64,000 bases of DNA from Gnetum montanum (lineage: Eukaryota > Streptophyta > Gnetopsida > Gnetales > Gnetaceae): the NCBI GenBank assembly GCA_015680685.1, contig MNCI01023539.1:248280-312279 (forward strand), read 5' to 3'. Shown in pieces: positions 44,999-57,372 of this stretch. The stretch's first letter is position 1. Each line of letters opens with the position of its first letter. The translations under genes were made by a program, and so were the position numbers. The notes under the pieces were generated by a model. That model was not told the DNA's origin, did not search any database, and worked only from the letters and a program-made list of their open reading frames with translations.

Positions 44999-47830
44999 AT
45001 GGCCCCTAAACATGGACAACAAGAAGGACCCTCTCAAGGTGTGTCCAAATGAACATGGAAAGGCAGAGGCTAGGCATCCCTCGAGTAATGTGCAGAGCAA
45101 GAGGCACAATCATTCAACATCCATGAAGAGCCTCTTGCTATTGTGCAATTAGGACAAGCATAAGGAGGAACTATTGAAGCACTTGAATAGGGACAACATC
45201 TCACATTATCCCTGGAGTATGTTTAAGCAATCCACAAAAGGTCCACATCTGTAGCTATGATCATGGAATTGAACTTTGGACCTTTCACGGAGTTTTCTCC
45301 TAAGGCAATTAGGGGCCAACTCAAAGGGTTCCCATTATGGCCTATCCTTTCTAAAAGTGGTGCCTGGTACTTAGGAGAGATGTACCAATTTTGGCACAAT
45401 AAAGAAGAAGGAACCGTAGTTGATATTGATGGTGTGTCTGTGGATTTTTTTGTTAATGCCATTTTGGAAGTGTTGAATCTTCTGAATACGGGGCCAAAAG
45501 TTGCTCACCTACCCACTCGCTCTGATGTCGATGCACAAAAAATTTGGTTGAAAAGGGCATACAACAAGGAAGATAAGGCATATGGAGAGTTGACTTTAGA
45601 AGATAGGATCTATTTCAAGATCAACACTTATCACATCTTCCCCATGAAAGGACTAAACAAGATCTCAACTTATGCAGCCAGAGGAAGTGTGATATTGATG
45701 GGCAAGGTTAATGTCAACCTCCCCCATCTGTATCTCACGAATATTTTGAGGTGATTCAAGGAACGCAAGATAGGGAAGTTCACATTACCCTTCCCCTATC
45801 TCATCAGGAAACTATGCCAACATGTTGGAATTTTGGGGTACACCAATGATGTCCCCAGAAGAGCCCAAAATGCTTTATTCACCAAATTGCTGAAACCACC
45901 AGCCTAAGGAAAAGTGCTGGTGAGACACTAGAGCCGGAACAAGAACAGATGGTGGGGCCCACTGCAACTCAAACTACAGGGCCTAGCCAACTCCCAAGCA
46001 CATGGCCCAATCAACAACAAGAAGCAAGGCCCATCACAGGCTAGTGAGACCAACCACCACCACCACAGCAGGATTATCAACCATCGATGAGCCATCTTAT
46101 GGCCATCGTTGAGACAATCAGTTGAGGAAGTTAGATGATGCCAATCTCTTTTGGGTCATCAACGATGCCATATGATCCACAATTTCCATAGATCGTGCAT
46201 AGGGCGAAGTGTCCATCCAAATAGGAGGAGGGGAGACACACTGGTCACAACAAATCTTGGGAAATGCTACATCTTTTCAAGTGTAATTGGAAATGGGTGA
46301 AGGTGCCATAGTCATGGTCATGCAGCACCAAGATGTAGCAGGAGCCGCAAAATTGGTTACATAACACATAAAAGAGTCCTTCAATGTCCTTGTTGTGCCA
46401 CCATTGGATTTCACAGGAGCACGTGATTCTCAAACTTTGGTTGGTCCCTCGATGGCTCCTGTGGAGCATGAGAATGTTCTCGATTGATTGTTGTAGATAG
46501 GACAAGTGATGATGTCCTGGTTTGACATCCCACAAGATGTCATAGCAACTTAATTAGACCTCATCTCCACCAAAGGGAAGCTGGTCATGGTAGAGATCAG
46601 GGCTAAGCATGCAGAGGCAGAGTTGGAAAGACTCTAGGAAAGGCTTGTTACCCTACAAGCTGCATAGCGGGATCCATCTCAATTCATCCCCATAGACCAA
46701 CTAGAATCTTTCAGGATGGAGAAACTCACTAAATTATTGGCAGACAATAAAAGAGTGAAAAAGGAGAAAGAGAAGGCTGATTGGGATGCTTCCAAGGCAT
46801 AAGCGTAGACATATGCCCATGCCAAAGCACTCAAGGCCTTGCAAGAAGAGAATAAACAGCTTGTCGCAGACAATCTTCAGTTGACCACTGTGGAGAAACA
46901 AAAGAATGTTCTTGAAGAGAATTTTCAGTGGTTGTGAGAATAGTTAGTTAGGATCAACCAGGACATGAATCATTTGGCCAAAGAGAATCGAACCCTCTTA
47001 ATGGAGGAGGTACGCACAATTCATCAAAAGACGACAATTAAAATAAGCGCATGGGAAAATGAGGCTAAGAGACATGAGAAAATGAAGGAGCACTTCAGAG
47101 ATCAAGTGGGGATATATAAGCAATTCATTGAAAAATAGATCCATATGGCCAAGGCCCACATTAACACCTTTAGTGCTCAACACACTAATTGGCGGGTCAT
47201 ACTGGACACCTACGCATTCGTCCACCAAGTAGAGCTCAAAAGTCGGGACCTCTAAATACAAGATCTTACGGAGTACATGGAATTGGCAAACCTACAGTAT
47301 GCCAATTTAGCCATGTTAATAGTAGGACATCCAAGAATAGAGCTAGAGAAGTAGGTAGCTACCACCTATGTAAAATATGAAACAGAATTTTTGAAGCACA
47401 AGAATATGCTACAAATGTTAAAAGTGGTAAATTCTAAGTTAGAGGTGGTCAAAACCAACTACCAAGATAAAAAGATGTCACGGAAAACTTGGATTGATGG
47501 CTTACAGATTACCAGGAGTACAAGGATAAAGCTAGAGCCTACAAGAAAGAACGAAGACTATTTGCAGCCTGCTATGTTAAAGCAAATCAAATGTTCCCAC
47601 AACTGCCATGTCCATGGGNCAAAGCAAATCAAATGTTCCCACAACTGCCATGTCCATGGGAGGTGCCAACTCAATCAAACATTGGAGCATCAACATAGAT
47701 GACACAAGACCCTCAAACTCAAGAGGAAAAGCTCTAGGAACTCCTTCAGAGCCATCAAATTCCAAAAACTAGAGCACAAGATAAGGGGAAGCAACCCATG
47801 GAGGAACCACCACCACCTAGAACCACATGA
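44999..47830 (+). pseudogene. ORF2 of element B
   Basis: The likely start is ATGGCCCCTAAACATGG (44999) and the likely end the TGA at 47828-47830, about 940 codons with stops. The best open stretch, 45257-45754, has ELNFGPFTEFSPKAIRG, WYLGEMYQFWHN, GVSVDFF followed by AILEVLNLLNTGP, YGELTLEDRIYFKINTYHIF, and LMGKVNVNLPHLYL. Then come a Pro/Gln-rich linker (about 45950-46080), a MSHLMAIVET block, and from about 46680 a long Lys/Glu-rich coiled coil (EKLTKLLADNKRVKKEKEK). It ends in Pro-rich sequence. Stops are mostly TAG/TAA at positions that are Gln or Trp in the other copies. A 41-bp repeat around the N at 47619 is an assembly join. No catalytic motif is visible; it may be a structural or gag-like accessory protein. 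Confidence 0.75.
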
Positions 47831-48010
47831 GTTCCAACAAAGTTTTATACTTTTGTAATTTTATGTTCGTGTCCCAATTTTGTTGTATGCAATCCTCCAC
47901 TACGGCATGAATAAATTCTTAGTTAGTTAATAATCCCATGCCTATCCACTATGTAATCAATGGGGCTTGTACTCATTTTGTTCAACTCGAGGACGAGTTT
48001 GCATTTAGTT

Positions 48011-48019
48011 GTGGGGGTA
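48011..48019 (+). other. Polypurine tract of element B
   Basis: GTGGGGGTA abuts the 3' LTR start (TGATGAATC at 48020), in the position of the plus-strand primer. It follows a conserved CTCGAGGACGAGT block also seen in C and D. Confidence 0.65.
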
Positions 48020-49151
48020 TGATGAATCATGATTTGTCAGGCTTCGATATTGGGTACGCAATATCACAGCCTCACTAGCGATATCGAATACACGATATCG
48101 TGGTTCCCATGTGAGCCTATAAATACACAATGGGGCGCATGGGAAAGTCATAGGAAAAATTAGTGTTAGAGTAAGTATAGAGTAGAGTCTTTTTGTCATT
48201 TGTTAGTTCATCTCAACCCTTTCCCTAGTGCAACCCTGCAGTGTGATGATTGTAATTGTATAGAACCTTTATTCAAGTGTGACGTACTTGGACACGCACA
48301 TGACCAACAATAAAGATCGAGATTGCTTCATCATTGTAGCATTCACTTAGTTTTAATTGCTTACTATTATTTTTATTTATTGCTTTCTAATTAATATTTA
48401 TCTACCTTCATTTCCTATCCCTACTATTAAACACGGAATGAGTACGACTTAATCATGAGCATTTAAGTGTGACTACTTGGTATCCCAATAGCATACCTAG
48501 AACATGTGCTTGGTAATCCTAGGGTAGTACATGAGGTCCAAGATGTGTATGGATGATTAAGGACAAATGCTCATCGCACTTAGGCTAGCTTAGATTCTCT
48601 CCTCCCATTCCCTCTTAGCTTAATCAAAGTTATTTTCCATTGCCTCTAGGAGTAGCACTAGTTTAGGACCACATCATACACCTCACTCTGGACTAAACCA
48701 TATGTGACAAAGCAAACACTAGTCCAGGTGGGAAGATAGCAAACTGCAATCAACATGTAACTATCTAAATACCACAAATAGCCCATCTGCGAAGTTAGAC
48801 TGGATCATGCGTGAATGCTTGTATTTGTAGGTTGAGTGTAGGGGTACCTCGCCATATGCTCATCGCACTTAGGCTAGCTTAAATTCTCTTCTCCCATTCC
48901 CTCTTAGCTTAATCAAAGTTATTTTCCATTGCCTCCAGGAGTAGCACTAGTTTAGGACCACATCATACACCTCACTCTGGACTAAACCATACATGACAAA
49001 GGAAATACTAATCCAAGTGGAAAGATAGTGAACTACAATCAACATGTAACTATCTAAATACCATGACTAGCCCATCTGCGGAGTTTGACGGGATCGTGCG
49101 TGAATGCTCGTATTCGTATGGTTGAGTGTAGGGGTACCTCGCCACTCATCA
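48020..49151 (+). repeat. 3' LTR of element B with an internal tandem duplication
   Basis: The LTR is 1,132 bp against 858 bp for the 5' LTR. The extra length is a second copy of its 3' part: 48567-48854 is repeated at 48856-49151 with a few substitutions. The first copy stops at ACCTCGCCA, just short of the terminal CTCATCA. U3 has GATATC/GATATCG palindromes and TATAAATA (about 48119-48126). Confidence 0.88.
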
Positions 49152-51230
49152 ATTAGTAAGGTGGGGCTACGTCCTTTCTCATTTTTTAATAAGCTTGTGC
49201 TTCATCATAAAGTCTCTTTATTTTATGTTTTTGTTTTTATTATTTCATGTTGATATTTATTATTGCTAACACTTAATGTCCCTTGATAAGATAAAGACAA
49301 GTCTTAAATAGATTAGGCTCACTATTAATAATTCAAATGCATTTTATATATTGTGTAATGATAATTTTAGGCTAATTATTTTCTATGTCTATGATTTTGC
49401 AAGTAACAACTCATACATAGTTAATAGGAAGTTTCTAGAACTTGACTATAATTGGTCAATTTGTATGTCACATAACCATGGAGTATGACCACCAGATTAT
49501 CATTAATACATGATTGAGATTTTCTAAAACATTGATCAAGCCACATATTAACTTTGAAATCATCTAAACCATCCATTGATTGGATAATCTTGTCTACTAA
49601 TTCCATAGATTTTGCCAAATAGATTTAGAAGTCTTGTAGCCCTTTTACATACCATGTTCCACTCCTCAAAGGGATCCCTTGATCCAATATAATGTCCAAT
49701 TATGTGTGTGCATGGGGTTGTATTCGAGAATGTATGTAGGTTAGTTAGCATGTGATACTAATATATCCTATATGATGTTTTATGATGCTATAAGATATTA
49801 AGTTGTGATTTATAATGTTTCTATTATGACTATATGTTATAGTTATATACATTGATATTATGGCATGTATTAGATAGGTATTGTGATTAACAAGGATGGA
49901 GAATTCATGATAAAAAACACTAGCTTGATATATGTTTGTGATTTATACATATTGTTTTATATTAATGCATTTGAGATACATGGCTATACTTAGTAATGCT
50001 TGGTTCTATCTATGACACATGGATGTGTAGTATGTGTAATGTGGTTATTATGAGTTGAATCAATTTTGAATTTGGAATTGTCATGTATGAGTTATGTGTC
50101 TTTGCACCTTGGGTGTATTAGTTGGCTTAAAACAAAATGGTTGAGACTTATGTAAATGCTTGTGGTAATACACATTTATATTTTATTTAAAACATAATAA
50201 AATATATATATCTTTTTCGATCGTTTGAGTTACTACCTAGAGCATTTTCTACTAAAAAACTATAATTACCATTGTTGTTTTTGTTCATGTGTCATGAGAT
50301 TATGGGCTTGTTTGCGATCGCTTGTAAGTTGGATCAAGCATTGTTGTTGTTTCCTATTCTTAGGTTTAAAGGTTGCTTAGGTTAGAATGGAGTTCTATCT
50401 TTGTTTTGGATTTTCTATAGTTTTCTAAATTTGTGTGAGATTTTGGTTTAGATTGGTGGGTTGATATTTGTGTGTGTCTTCATATAAATGGGAGTTTGCA
50501 ATGTATAAATGATCAAATATTTTGTTTTATAGTTTCGATAGGATGTGGTCGTGAATATATAATAAATTGTATACATGGGATTTTATGTGTATATACCTAA
50601 GTTTAATTGTCATGGATCTTATTTTGGGGTTACAGGGATTCATTACATTACTACAGCGGATTATTAGGCCATGTTGATATGTTTCTAGGGTGTCATGACT
50701 ATTTTTTATGCTTGAGTTTAAGAACCCTACATAGACTACAAGTTGTAGCTAACTTGTGAACTAGTTGCAATGCAAATTTGCATGTAATACAAGTCACAGT
50801 GATCATGTAACTAAGTTGTGATGTATTTTGTATAGATTTTGTATATGAGCAAGAGTTATGATGAACTTGTTATAGCAAAATTAATCCTAATACGAGTCAT
50901 CATGTGGCTCTAAGGTACGCTTTACATTGTGGGGCTCTTAAATCTTAGGTTTGAGATGAATTTTTTTTGAAATTTTTCTAACTCCATATGGAAAAACTAT
51001 TAAAATAATATTAAAATAATAACCATAAAGGGTTAATATCAACAAAAAAATTCCATCAGCTGGGAATAAAATAAGAATAAAATAATATCATAAGCATGTG
51101 ATCATGATATAAGAGCTTAATGATAAAATGGTTGAGGAATTAACATAACTTGATCTAATGAAGAAAGATATTTAAAGGAAATAAAGGTTAGGACTAAAGA
51201 GCTAATCATGGGTTATGTTTGTGATTATAG
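49152..51230 (+). other. A/T-rich stretch, probably the pre-ORF2 part of element D
   Basis: The right end (about 50950-51230) aligns by eye with the leader of ORF2 in C (TTTTTCTAACTC, then a tract ending GATTATAG before ATG). The rest has no recognisable gag, promoter array or LTR. The 5' part of element D is missing or eroded. Confidence 0.4.
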
Positions 51231-53846
51231 ATGGTGCCTAAGAGAGGACCATAAATGGAAGGACCATTATGGCCTAGGGAGAAGCAACCTCAAGGAGGAA
51301 GCAACCAACAACCATAGTGACAACAACCCAGGAGCAGGCAACAAAGGTTATGCCTTCTACTAAGCCTCTTTGGGAGGAGCCCAAGGTAGAATCTATTAGG
51401 TAGATTTCTCTTGTAGAAATGGACCAATCTAAGCTAGACAAGGTTCCAAGATCAAGATCTAACTTAGAGATCACACTAATAGAAGCCTACTTGGAAAGGA
51501 TCAGAACCAAGGAGGTCTAAAGTTCTATCTTGTAGGAGTTGAACTTTGGAACCTTCTTGGAATTGGTATTGGAGGTGGTTAGGATGTAGTTGTAGGGGTT
51601 TCCTCTGTGGCTCATTATCTCCAACAGTGGGGGATGGTACATGGGGAAAAACTACCTATTTTGAAACAACCAACAAGAAGATGCATCGATCAAGATCAAG
51701 GACATCACCATCTCCTACTTAGTTGAAGCCATTTTAAAAGTCCTTAGTTTGCCCAACATTAGGGCAAAGCTTGCAAAGATTTCCATGTAGGCAGATCCTA
51801 AACCAAAGAAAGAATGGGTCTAATAGTGCTATGAAGTGAACTGTAAGGAGTACAATGTCCTATATAAGGTAGAAAGAGCTTACTTTAGGATCATAGCCTA
51901 TTACCTAAACTCAATGGTGAGACCAAGTAAGGTGATAGCCTTCTTTGCTAGGGCATGCATGACTCTAAGCAAAAAATTCCCATTCAACCTACCCTAAATG
52001 ATCTTCCTTAAAATCTAAAAGAATTTCAAGAAAAATGAGAAGGACATGAAAACACTTTCCTTTTTTTGCTTAATGTGAAAATTATGCAAAAGGGTAGGAA
52101 CAACCTATTATTCCAATGATATGGCCTATCGCACTCCTACCATATCATGATAGAAGATGATGAAGAATAAGGCCACTATAAAGCTTCAAGAAGAGGAGAA
52201 GCCACCACCACCATCATCTACAACCCTAGAACCAACATCAAAGATGCTTGTAGCTATTAAGCATCTCAAGATAAATTAGGAATAACAACTACAGCAATAA
52301 AAAGAATCTACAATTGGTGGGGAATCATCCATCTACTACCCAAGTATGAGCCACTTGAATGAGGTTGCAAGGATCATTAGCTAGTTGGACAATGAGTTGG
52401 AACTATTGTTCTTTGCACAATTAAACCAGGCACTCATAAGACCCAATCTAAGTACTAGAAAGGTTACTGTGTCTATTTCCAGATTAAAATTTCTTGAGAT
52501 TTCGAGAAATGTAGCAACCTTCTCTATCATGTTGGAGGAAGGAGAAGGGGCAACGATCCAAGTAATGTCATACAAAGGCCAACAGATAGTAGTAGAGGTG
52601 GTGGCTAATAGAGTTGCAAAAGCCATCAATGCCCTTACTTCATTAGTACCAAATAGTGTTGTCATAATAAATATTCATGCATCAATAGGAGTGGGGAGTG
52701 GTTGAATGAGTACTGCCCAATAGTAAGAAGTGTTGGAAAGGCTGGTGAGAATTAGGCAATCACTTTTAGAGATCTTTGATCTTCTAGTTAATATCATAGC
52801 CAACCAGTTATAGTTATTAGAGACAAGGGGCAAGTTGCTAGTAACCAATGCATAACTTAAGGAGGTCACCGTGACTAGTTGACAGTTGGTCGTTAAAGTT
52901 TAAAAATTATGAGCCCATCTCTTAGATCCTACAGTTCTTTGGCCTGAGCTAACATAAGATAAACTTTCCAACATCTTCAACAAAAATATCAAGAGGCCAG
53001 GAATGCCAAGTAGATGACGATGTTCGATGTGTCTTTGTTAGAGACCATGACAAACAACACTGACAAAGACCTATCACAAGTTCATAAGGAAAACTTGATC
53101 CTTACTAGAGATAACCATTGCCTATAGATACTAAGCAACAAAAGGACCAAATGGTCAAATACATTCACTAGAAATAGGAGCAGCTTGCCAATGTAAACTT
53201 GGATTTGAGGAGGCTAGTAGCTGAAAATAGGAATCTCTCAATAGAAGAGATCCATGTCCTTTGCCAAAGAGCTACAATTGAGATAGCCACTTGGAGAAAT
53301 GAGATCCCAAAATTTGAAAAAATGAAGAATCACTACAGGGACTCAATCAAACTCCTCAAGAAGGTTAATGAAAAGGAAATCAAATTAGCTAAGGCAAAAG
53401 TGAATGAGACTATTTAGTAACTTTAGCAAAAAGGTGATGCATGGTAGTCCATCTTTGATGAACTAAATGCATATAATCAAGCAAAAATATACCTTAAGGA
53501 GTTACAAATCAAAGAGATGACTAGGTACATGGAGTTAGACAAGCTTTGCTCTACAAACCTGGCAATGGTAACAACAAGGATGTCAAGAAGTGAATTGAAG
53601 AAGTAGGTCACCAGCTCCTACCTCCTCTATAAGGTAGAGTTCAAGCTCCTCAAGGATACAAAACACAAATTGAAGATAGCAAATGCAAAGCTTGAAGTTC
53701 TCAAAAGCAGATTCACAAATCAATGAATTGTTATTGAAAACCTAGCAAGGAGGATGAATGACTACTAGGAGCTATAGAACCTTGTCAGAACATTCAATGT
53801 TGAATGTAAAACATTTGTAGCCTAGTTCGTCAATGTGAAGAATATG
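51231..53846 (+). pseudogene. ORF2 of element D, first part
   Basis: It begins ATGGTGCCTAAGAGAGG, homologous to the MVPKRG start in C. Conserved blocks are LNFGTFLELVLEVV, GGWYMGKNY, a block matching 'GVxVDFS...EVLNL', and, near the end, DLRRLVAENRNLSIEEIHVL (53199-53417), equivalent to the coiled coil of A-C. Numerous stops occur. It is interrupted at 53846 by element C and resumes at 63055. It is the most diverged copy of this ORF in the window. Confidence 0.7.
53842..53846. repeat. Target site duplication of element C, left
   Basis: ATATG is identical to 63055-63059. Removing element C and one copy restores ORF2 of element D without a gap. Confidence 0.9.
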
Positions 53847-54740
53847 TGATGAGTCATCATTATGTTAACCTTGATATCAAATACTAGATATCAAGGATCC
53901 AATATCGGATATGCGATATCAAGTCCCAAGAAATGATGTCAGATATTTGATATCGTCTCTCCCATACTAGCCTATAAATACAACACTTAAGGTGCATGGT
54001 TGGGGGATAATTTTAGTTTTCAGTTTTTTATAGTCTTTCTTAGATTTCTAAATTCAAGTTCTATTATTCTTAGTGCATGCCTATAGTGTGATGTTTGTGA
54101 TTGTATGACATTCTTATTTGAGTGTGATGTACTTGGACATGTTACATGACTAGAAATAAAGATCAAGATTACTTCCATCAATGTAGCATCCACTTAGATT
54201 ATTATTGCTTTCAATTGTTTAATTGTTTAATTATTTACTATTTTCCTTAGTTAATGTTTCCATTTACTGCTATTTACAATTCTTGTTATTAAGCGGACTG
54301 AGCTTGGCTAATCACGAGTGCTTAAGTGTAATTACTTGGTAATCTAGCAGTGTATTATTTGGCAAAACCAGTGACGTATACTTGGTAATTCTAGTAGTGG
54401 TTATACGAAGTCCAAGGCATATGTAGACGATTAGGAAAAGATGCTCATCACACATAGGCTAGTTTAGATTTTACTTCCCATTGTCATTAGGAGTAGTCGA
54501 TGTGTATTACCTTTTTATTGTCATTAGGAGTAGCATAGGATTAGACAACATCATATACCTCACTTTGGACTAAACCATACGTGACAAAGCTACCACTAGT
54601 CCAAGTGGGAAGACAATGAACTATGATCAAGACATAATGATTTAGATGCACAACTAGTCCCATCCATGGAATTTGATTGGATTATGTGTGAATGCTTATG
54701 ATTTATATGGTTGGGCATAGGGGTACCTTGCTACTCATCA
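53847..54740 (+). repeat. 5' LTR of element C
   Basis: The LTR is 894 bp, TGATGAGTCATCATTATG to TTGCTACTCATCA. U3 carries TTGATATCAA, AGATATCAAGG, CAATATCGGATATGCGATATCA and TTTGATATCG palindromes (about 53870-53960), followed by CCTATAAATACAAC (TATA). Confidence 0.92.
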
Positions 54741-54768
54741 TTGGTGTCGTTGCTAGGGATGGTGCTAG
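54741..54768 (+). other. Primer binding site of element C
   Basis: TTGGTGTCGTTGCTAGGGA follows the LTR directly. It differs from the tRNA-Asp complement by four C-to-T or G-to-A transitions. Confidence 0.7.
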
Positions 54769-54865
54769 TTATTTAGATTAGCTATATCATACATGATCAC
54801 TCTAAAGGTATTAACAATATATGTTTTAGGAAGTATTAAATCACACACACCATAAACCAACAATA

Positions 54866-57372
54866 ATGTCTCTTTCACAACGAAATGATAATGCACTATA
54901 TAACGAAAACATTCATTGGAGAACTAACGAGATATATGGTGAGGAAAATTGGAGTGACTAACCTTATGCAGGGGTTTCTTATGTTCATGACTATTCTAAC
55001 GACACTCAAAGACTACATTAACCTAAAGCAGATAACCCTGGAGGAGATGAAGTAAGTCTTAGACTAGGGGAGGCCTCAAGGCCTAAGACCTCCTCAAATC
55101 CTAGAAGATATAAATTAAGGGACCCTAGGGAACACCATCGAAGCCATGGAAATCCTTCCAATTCTTCATCTTTCTCTCCCCCTTCAACATCTAGTTCTGA
55201 CAAAGATGAACGTAGGTATGGAGATAAAGCTTCACTGGAGGGTTGGAATAAAAATAGAAGTTGAACCCATGTGAGAAATTAAAGACATCAACATGAACAT
55301 AAACAACATCATCATGATCAAACAAATACGAATAGAAATCTCCCTCACAACCTATTTGATGATGATGAACCCTTGTTGGCCACTAAGAGTCTAATGCAAA
55401 TCACAGAGGTAGTTAAGATATCTTGCGGGCATCATAAAGAGAGTCGCCTACCCAGGCTTGATACGAATAATATTCCTAAATTTGTTGGAGGCTAGGATTT
55501 GGATCCACAACATCATTTACAAGCCTTCCATGATGGCTATGTCTGTTACAATGTTGAAAGTGGGTGGTAAAAGCTTAAGCTCTTGCCTAGGACACTAGTT
55601 GATAGAGCCAAAGTTTGGTATAGATCCTTGAAACCAAATTCAATTCGATGATGCTCCACAATGTTGGAACTCTTTAACAAGATATACCAAACCTATGCGA
55701 GGGTGTCCAACCTAGGGAAACAGATCCAAGGTGGAGACAACAACAACATGAACCCTTGGACATGGCCTTAGATAGATCTTATTCCCTATTGAATAGATGC
55801 CTAGGCCATTATTTCTCTAAGGAAAGTCAACTTTTCCACATCATAGATGGGCTTCATTATGAAACAAGGGACACTCTTGGGATGTATGCCCTAGGTCAAT
55901 TATATGAGCCATGAACCCATCAGATCCAAGAGCTAATCAAGCATGTGGCAAAAGTAGAAGGAGAGATATGCAAATGGGGGAATGTTAAGAGATATCACTA
56001 GGACTTAATTCTTCAATAGAAGCATGTCCATATCTATGGTAAGGAGGAAGAGATCACTCTTGATAAGGTGGTTCTGCAATGAATCTTGTTGATATATAAG
56101 TCTATTGATGAACTTGAAGAAAAGTTTAATAGGATGTCAAAATCGATATATGCAAACATTACAACTCTCATTGAGACAGTTGAGGAGAGGATCAAGAAAA
56201 ACAAGCTAGGCAATCATAATAAACAAAGGATACATAACCAAGAAATAGCTAGGAACACTTTTCAACAAATAGGAAAAATGACTGAAGAAAGTGAGGCTAT
56301 AGACTTAGCCATAGACGAAGATAATGGATGTGACATCCACATACATGACCATCCAAAGGGCAATTGCCCCATCTTGGTGCATCTACATGAGTATTGGACA
56401 AGTGCATTAAACTTGAAGTTTGTATAGAAGCACATGCCCAGGAGATTTCCTTTTTCACATGGTAATTATAAACAACCCCACAACCAATCGTACTATCCTA
56501 GGGGGACTTATTAGCAACCTCAACACTATCATTAACCATAGTGGCAACAACCATAGTCATGGGGGAGGCCATCACCAAATCAGCCGTATCCTTCCTATTA
56601 GTTGAAACCACATGGATATTATGTTCAACACCCTGTTTCTCCAACTAGTTCCATGTCCTCTACTTCAAATCACCACTATCACTCTTCGGAGTACCATCAA
56701 CCCATTAAATCCTATGAGGGATCACCACCTTGCATCTCTTACCATCCATTCTACCCTCGATATTCTCATACTCCTCATCACATGCCACTGCCAAGGACAT
56801 AGGAAGATTCAACACCACAATATCAACAAACGAATGCCAGTTATGGTGTGAATGTGCCTAGAAATGCTAATACTAGTAGGTTCCCACCACAAACTCAAAA
56901 ATGTCCTTTCTTTAGAAAGGGCTGTAGGTAGAAGCAAACCCCTCATGAACCTACCACATCATCTGAAGTAGCACAATGTCAATTTAGTGTAACACCTTCC
57001 TTTTTACAATCAATGTCCTCTGATCCTACACAAGGGCCACCATCCATTTTTACTTCAACATCTACTAGAAGCAATGAATTTGATAATGTAGAAAGACAAA
57101 TAAATCCATGCATACCATATCATGATCAAGGGTGCAATTGGGGGCTAGGCATCCATAACATTAACATGTCTCATATCCTAACCTGCCATCCATTTAGCAA
57201 TCAGGTGTGTGACCAACAATTTGTCTACCCAACTACCACAACATCCAATTGCACCTAGGGGATAGGGAATGAATGATTACCAATGTTTTATACATGCATG
57301 GATCCTATCTAAATGCGTATTAACCCTTGTCACAGCCAAATGTTTAGTCATGGGGGGAATCCCCCATTCTAA
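54866..57372 (+). pseudogene. gag of element C
   Basis: The reading runs from ATGTCTCTTTCACAACG to TAA (57370-57372), about 835 codons, with stops and frame shifts. N-terminal Ser/Arg-rich region; then LLATKSLMQITEVVKIS, LPRLDTNNIPKFVGG, KLKLLPRTLVDRAKVWYRSL, TMLELFNK, and the signature TLGMYALGQLYE. A helical segment (56086-56427) ends in CDIHIHDHPKGNCPI, the zinc-knuckle-like motif with its second Cys changed to His. A Pro/His/Tyr-rich region with KCPFFRKGCR (about 56900) and the tail FSHGGNPPF-stop follow. It gives the full gag layout that is gapped in B. Confidence 0.83.

Larger units (their letters stand above)
40291..49151 (+). mobile_element. Element B: complete pol-less LTR retroelement
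   Basis: The plus-strand order is 5' LTR (40291-41148), tRNA-Asp-type primer site (41149 on), gag (41283-43022), non-coding block, internal promoter (44425-44500), ORF2 (44999-47830), purine tract (48011-48019) and 3' LTR (48020-49151). Flanking pentamers ATTGG and ATTAG differ by one transition. There is no pol. Five single-N joins lie inside, one contig is inverted (41772-42132), and part of gag is missing at 41366. Confidence 0.9.
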
